Notes under the pieces: model-generated
What the model saw: only the letters and a program-made list of their open reading frames with translations
Told to the model about the DNA's origin: nothing
Database searches by the model: none
Position numbers and translations under genes: made by a program
Shown: positions 63,106-64,000 of the stretch, piece by piece
Layout of the letters: the number at the start of each line of letters is the position of its first letter
How positions within the stretch are numbered: position 1 is the stretch's first letter
Assembly (NCBI RefSeq): GCF_902806685.2
Contig: NC_048550.1
Span: forward strand, 11,203,383-11,267,382
Length of the DNA: 64,000 nucleotides
Reading direction: 5' to 3'
Source of the DNA: Maniola hyperantus
Taxonomy: Eukaryota > Arthropoda > Insecta > Lepidoptera > Nymphalidae

Positions 63106-64000
63106 TTTGTGCAACCCATTTTGGTTTTATTTGACGGTCGAAGTTTAACACTAACGTAACATTAACTGCTTGTCATGCAACTGAACCTTTTTAAATATTG
63201 TTAAGTCTCTAGTAAAGTTAATTTATTATAAAAAGTGCATTAGAATGATTTATTACCGATAATCGGAATATTTTTATTTGTAAATCCAAATGTTTTATGA
63301 ACAAAATATTGTCAATAGTAATAGCAGTTTTGTAATTTATAAAAACACCCTAATTATTACTATTATATATTATACCTACTTATTTATAAAATTACAGGTA
63401 ATTGTTTCTTTCTATGACCTGATAAAATCTGTAGTTAAGAGTATTTTCAATATTATATTTTCAAGAATACAAATTATCTCAGTTAAATTATTTCAATGTA
63501 TATTTTTGTTATTAATTTATTCTCTACATTTACATTATTTTTTGTATTCTTATAAAATCGCTTTATTAATAGTGTGCAAGTTAAATAATATTTTTGTAAT
63601 AATAAATGTATGTTGTGTAAAAGTGTTAGGAAGTGAGTTGTGTAATTTCAAACATTAGAAATTATTAATTTAAATAATAAATTAATTAATAAGTTGCAAT
63701 GGATGTCATTCAGTCATAACTAGTTTTTATTGTAATTTCGAAAATTGGCCGTAAAGTATTATGTAATCGTGAATTTTGGATTTAATTTATTATTATTTAA
63801 TTAATTTTTCAAACGAAAACTCACTCATATTGAAACTAAATCAAGAAATATTTTTAAGTTGTGAATTCATTAAAAAAATCTTATAAAAATCATTCATTCA
63901 TAGTAATTATAACAGCCTATTTCTCTTGCCAGTACTAATATGTCATAGGTATAAAATAATAATCTTTGTAATTCATACCCAATTTGTTGCGAAACATTCA

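Larger units (their letters stand above)
59106..64000. other. Gene-poor end of the window
   Basis: Repeats only: 59165-59250 (copy of 20245-20345), 59606-59750, MITE 59745-59912, tandem duplication 60028-60180, repeat 60263-60460, partial MITE near 60625-60660, Helitron-like 61201-61400, MITE 61658-61798, GGGTTCCGTACC-family copy 61898-62310, hairpin 63034-63105. From 62.3 kb the sequence is very AT-rich; the 122-codon frame at 63290 is not convincing. Confidence 0.6.

Noticed and set aside
63290..63658. 122-codon open frame rich in Ile, Leu, Phe and Tyr
   Set aside because: It lies in very AT-rich sequence, where such hydrophobic open frames arise by chance; no motif, no codon bias, no homology recognised.

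Overview
The window looks like nuclear DNA of a moth or butterfly (Lepidoptera). It is AT-rich and its genes are split by introns. It is crowded with repeats that, from general knowledge, are typical of lepidopteran genomes: Lep1-like non-autonomous Helitrons ending in CTAGT, tRNA-headed SINEs, a family starting with GGGTTCCGTACC and ending with a CACTTGGCCGG motif, and many short inverted-repeat elements. No species can be named from the sequence alone.

Two host genes lie on the + strand. (1) The last four coding exons (4782-16512) of a POU class 6 transcription factor, the orthologue of insect pdm3. They cover the complete POU-specific domain and POU homeodomain; the upstream exons lie outside the window or were not recognised. 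A long AT-rich 3' UTR follows. (2) After about 7 kb of intergenic sequence, an almost complete 15-exon gene (23536-51105) for a FERM-PDZ protein tyrosine phosphatase of the PTPN3/PTPN4 type (Drosophila Ptpmeg). Exon phases agree throughout except around the FERM-C exon, where the locus is rearranged into a tandem array and the start of that exon is not seen intact.

The most unusual property of the window is inside the phosphatase gene. Pieces of at least five of its own exons have been duplicated locally into neighbouring introns or flank: FERM-C exon (about 5.5 copies, 145-bp period), PDZ exon (about 13 copies, 155-bp period, plus one separate degenerate copy), the linker/PTP-N exon (one copy with a destroyed splice donor), the first catalytic exon (two eroded copies), and the terminal exon with its 3' UTR (one copy).

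Mobile DNA: an intact two-ORF non-LTR retrotransposon (54514-58623, poly-A to 58863); several truncated LINE ends; and a 2,719-bp DNA transposon with perfect 30-bp terminal inverted repeats and an ATTT target duplication (28469-31187), nested inside another repeat. The DNA transposon holds a decayed transposase-like reading frame on the - strand, and that frame is broken by a perfect 25-bp hairpin. A further set of broken coding-like stretches on the - strand at 10977-11737 lies in a pdm3 intron and was not identified. A short assembly gap is at 52091-52176. From 58.9 kb to the end only repeats and AT-rich sequence are seen.
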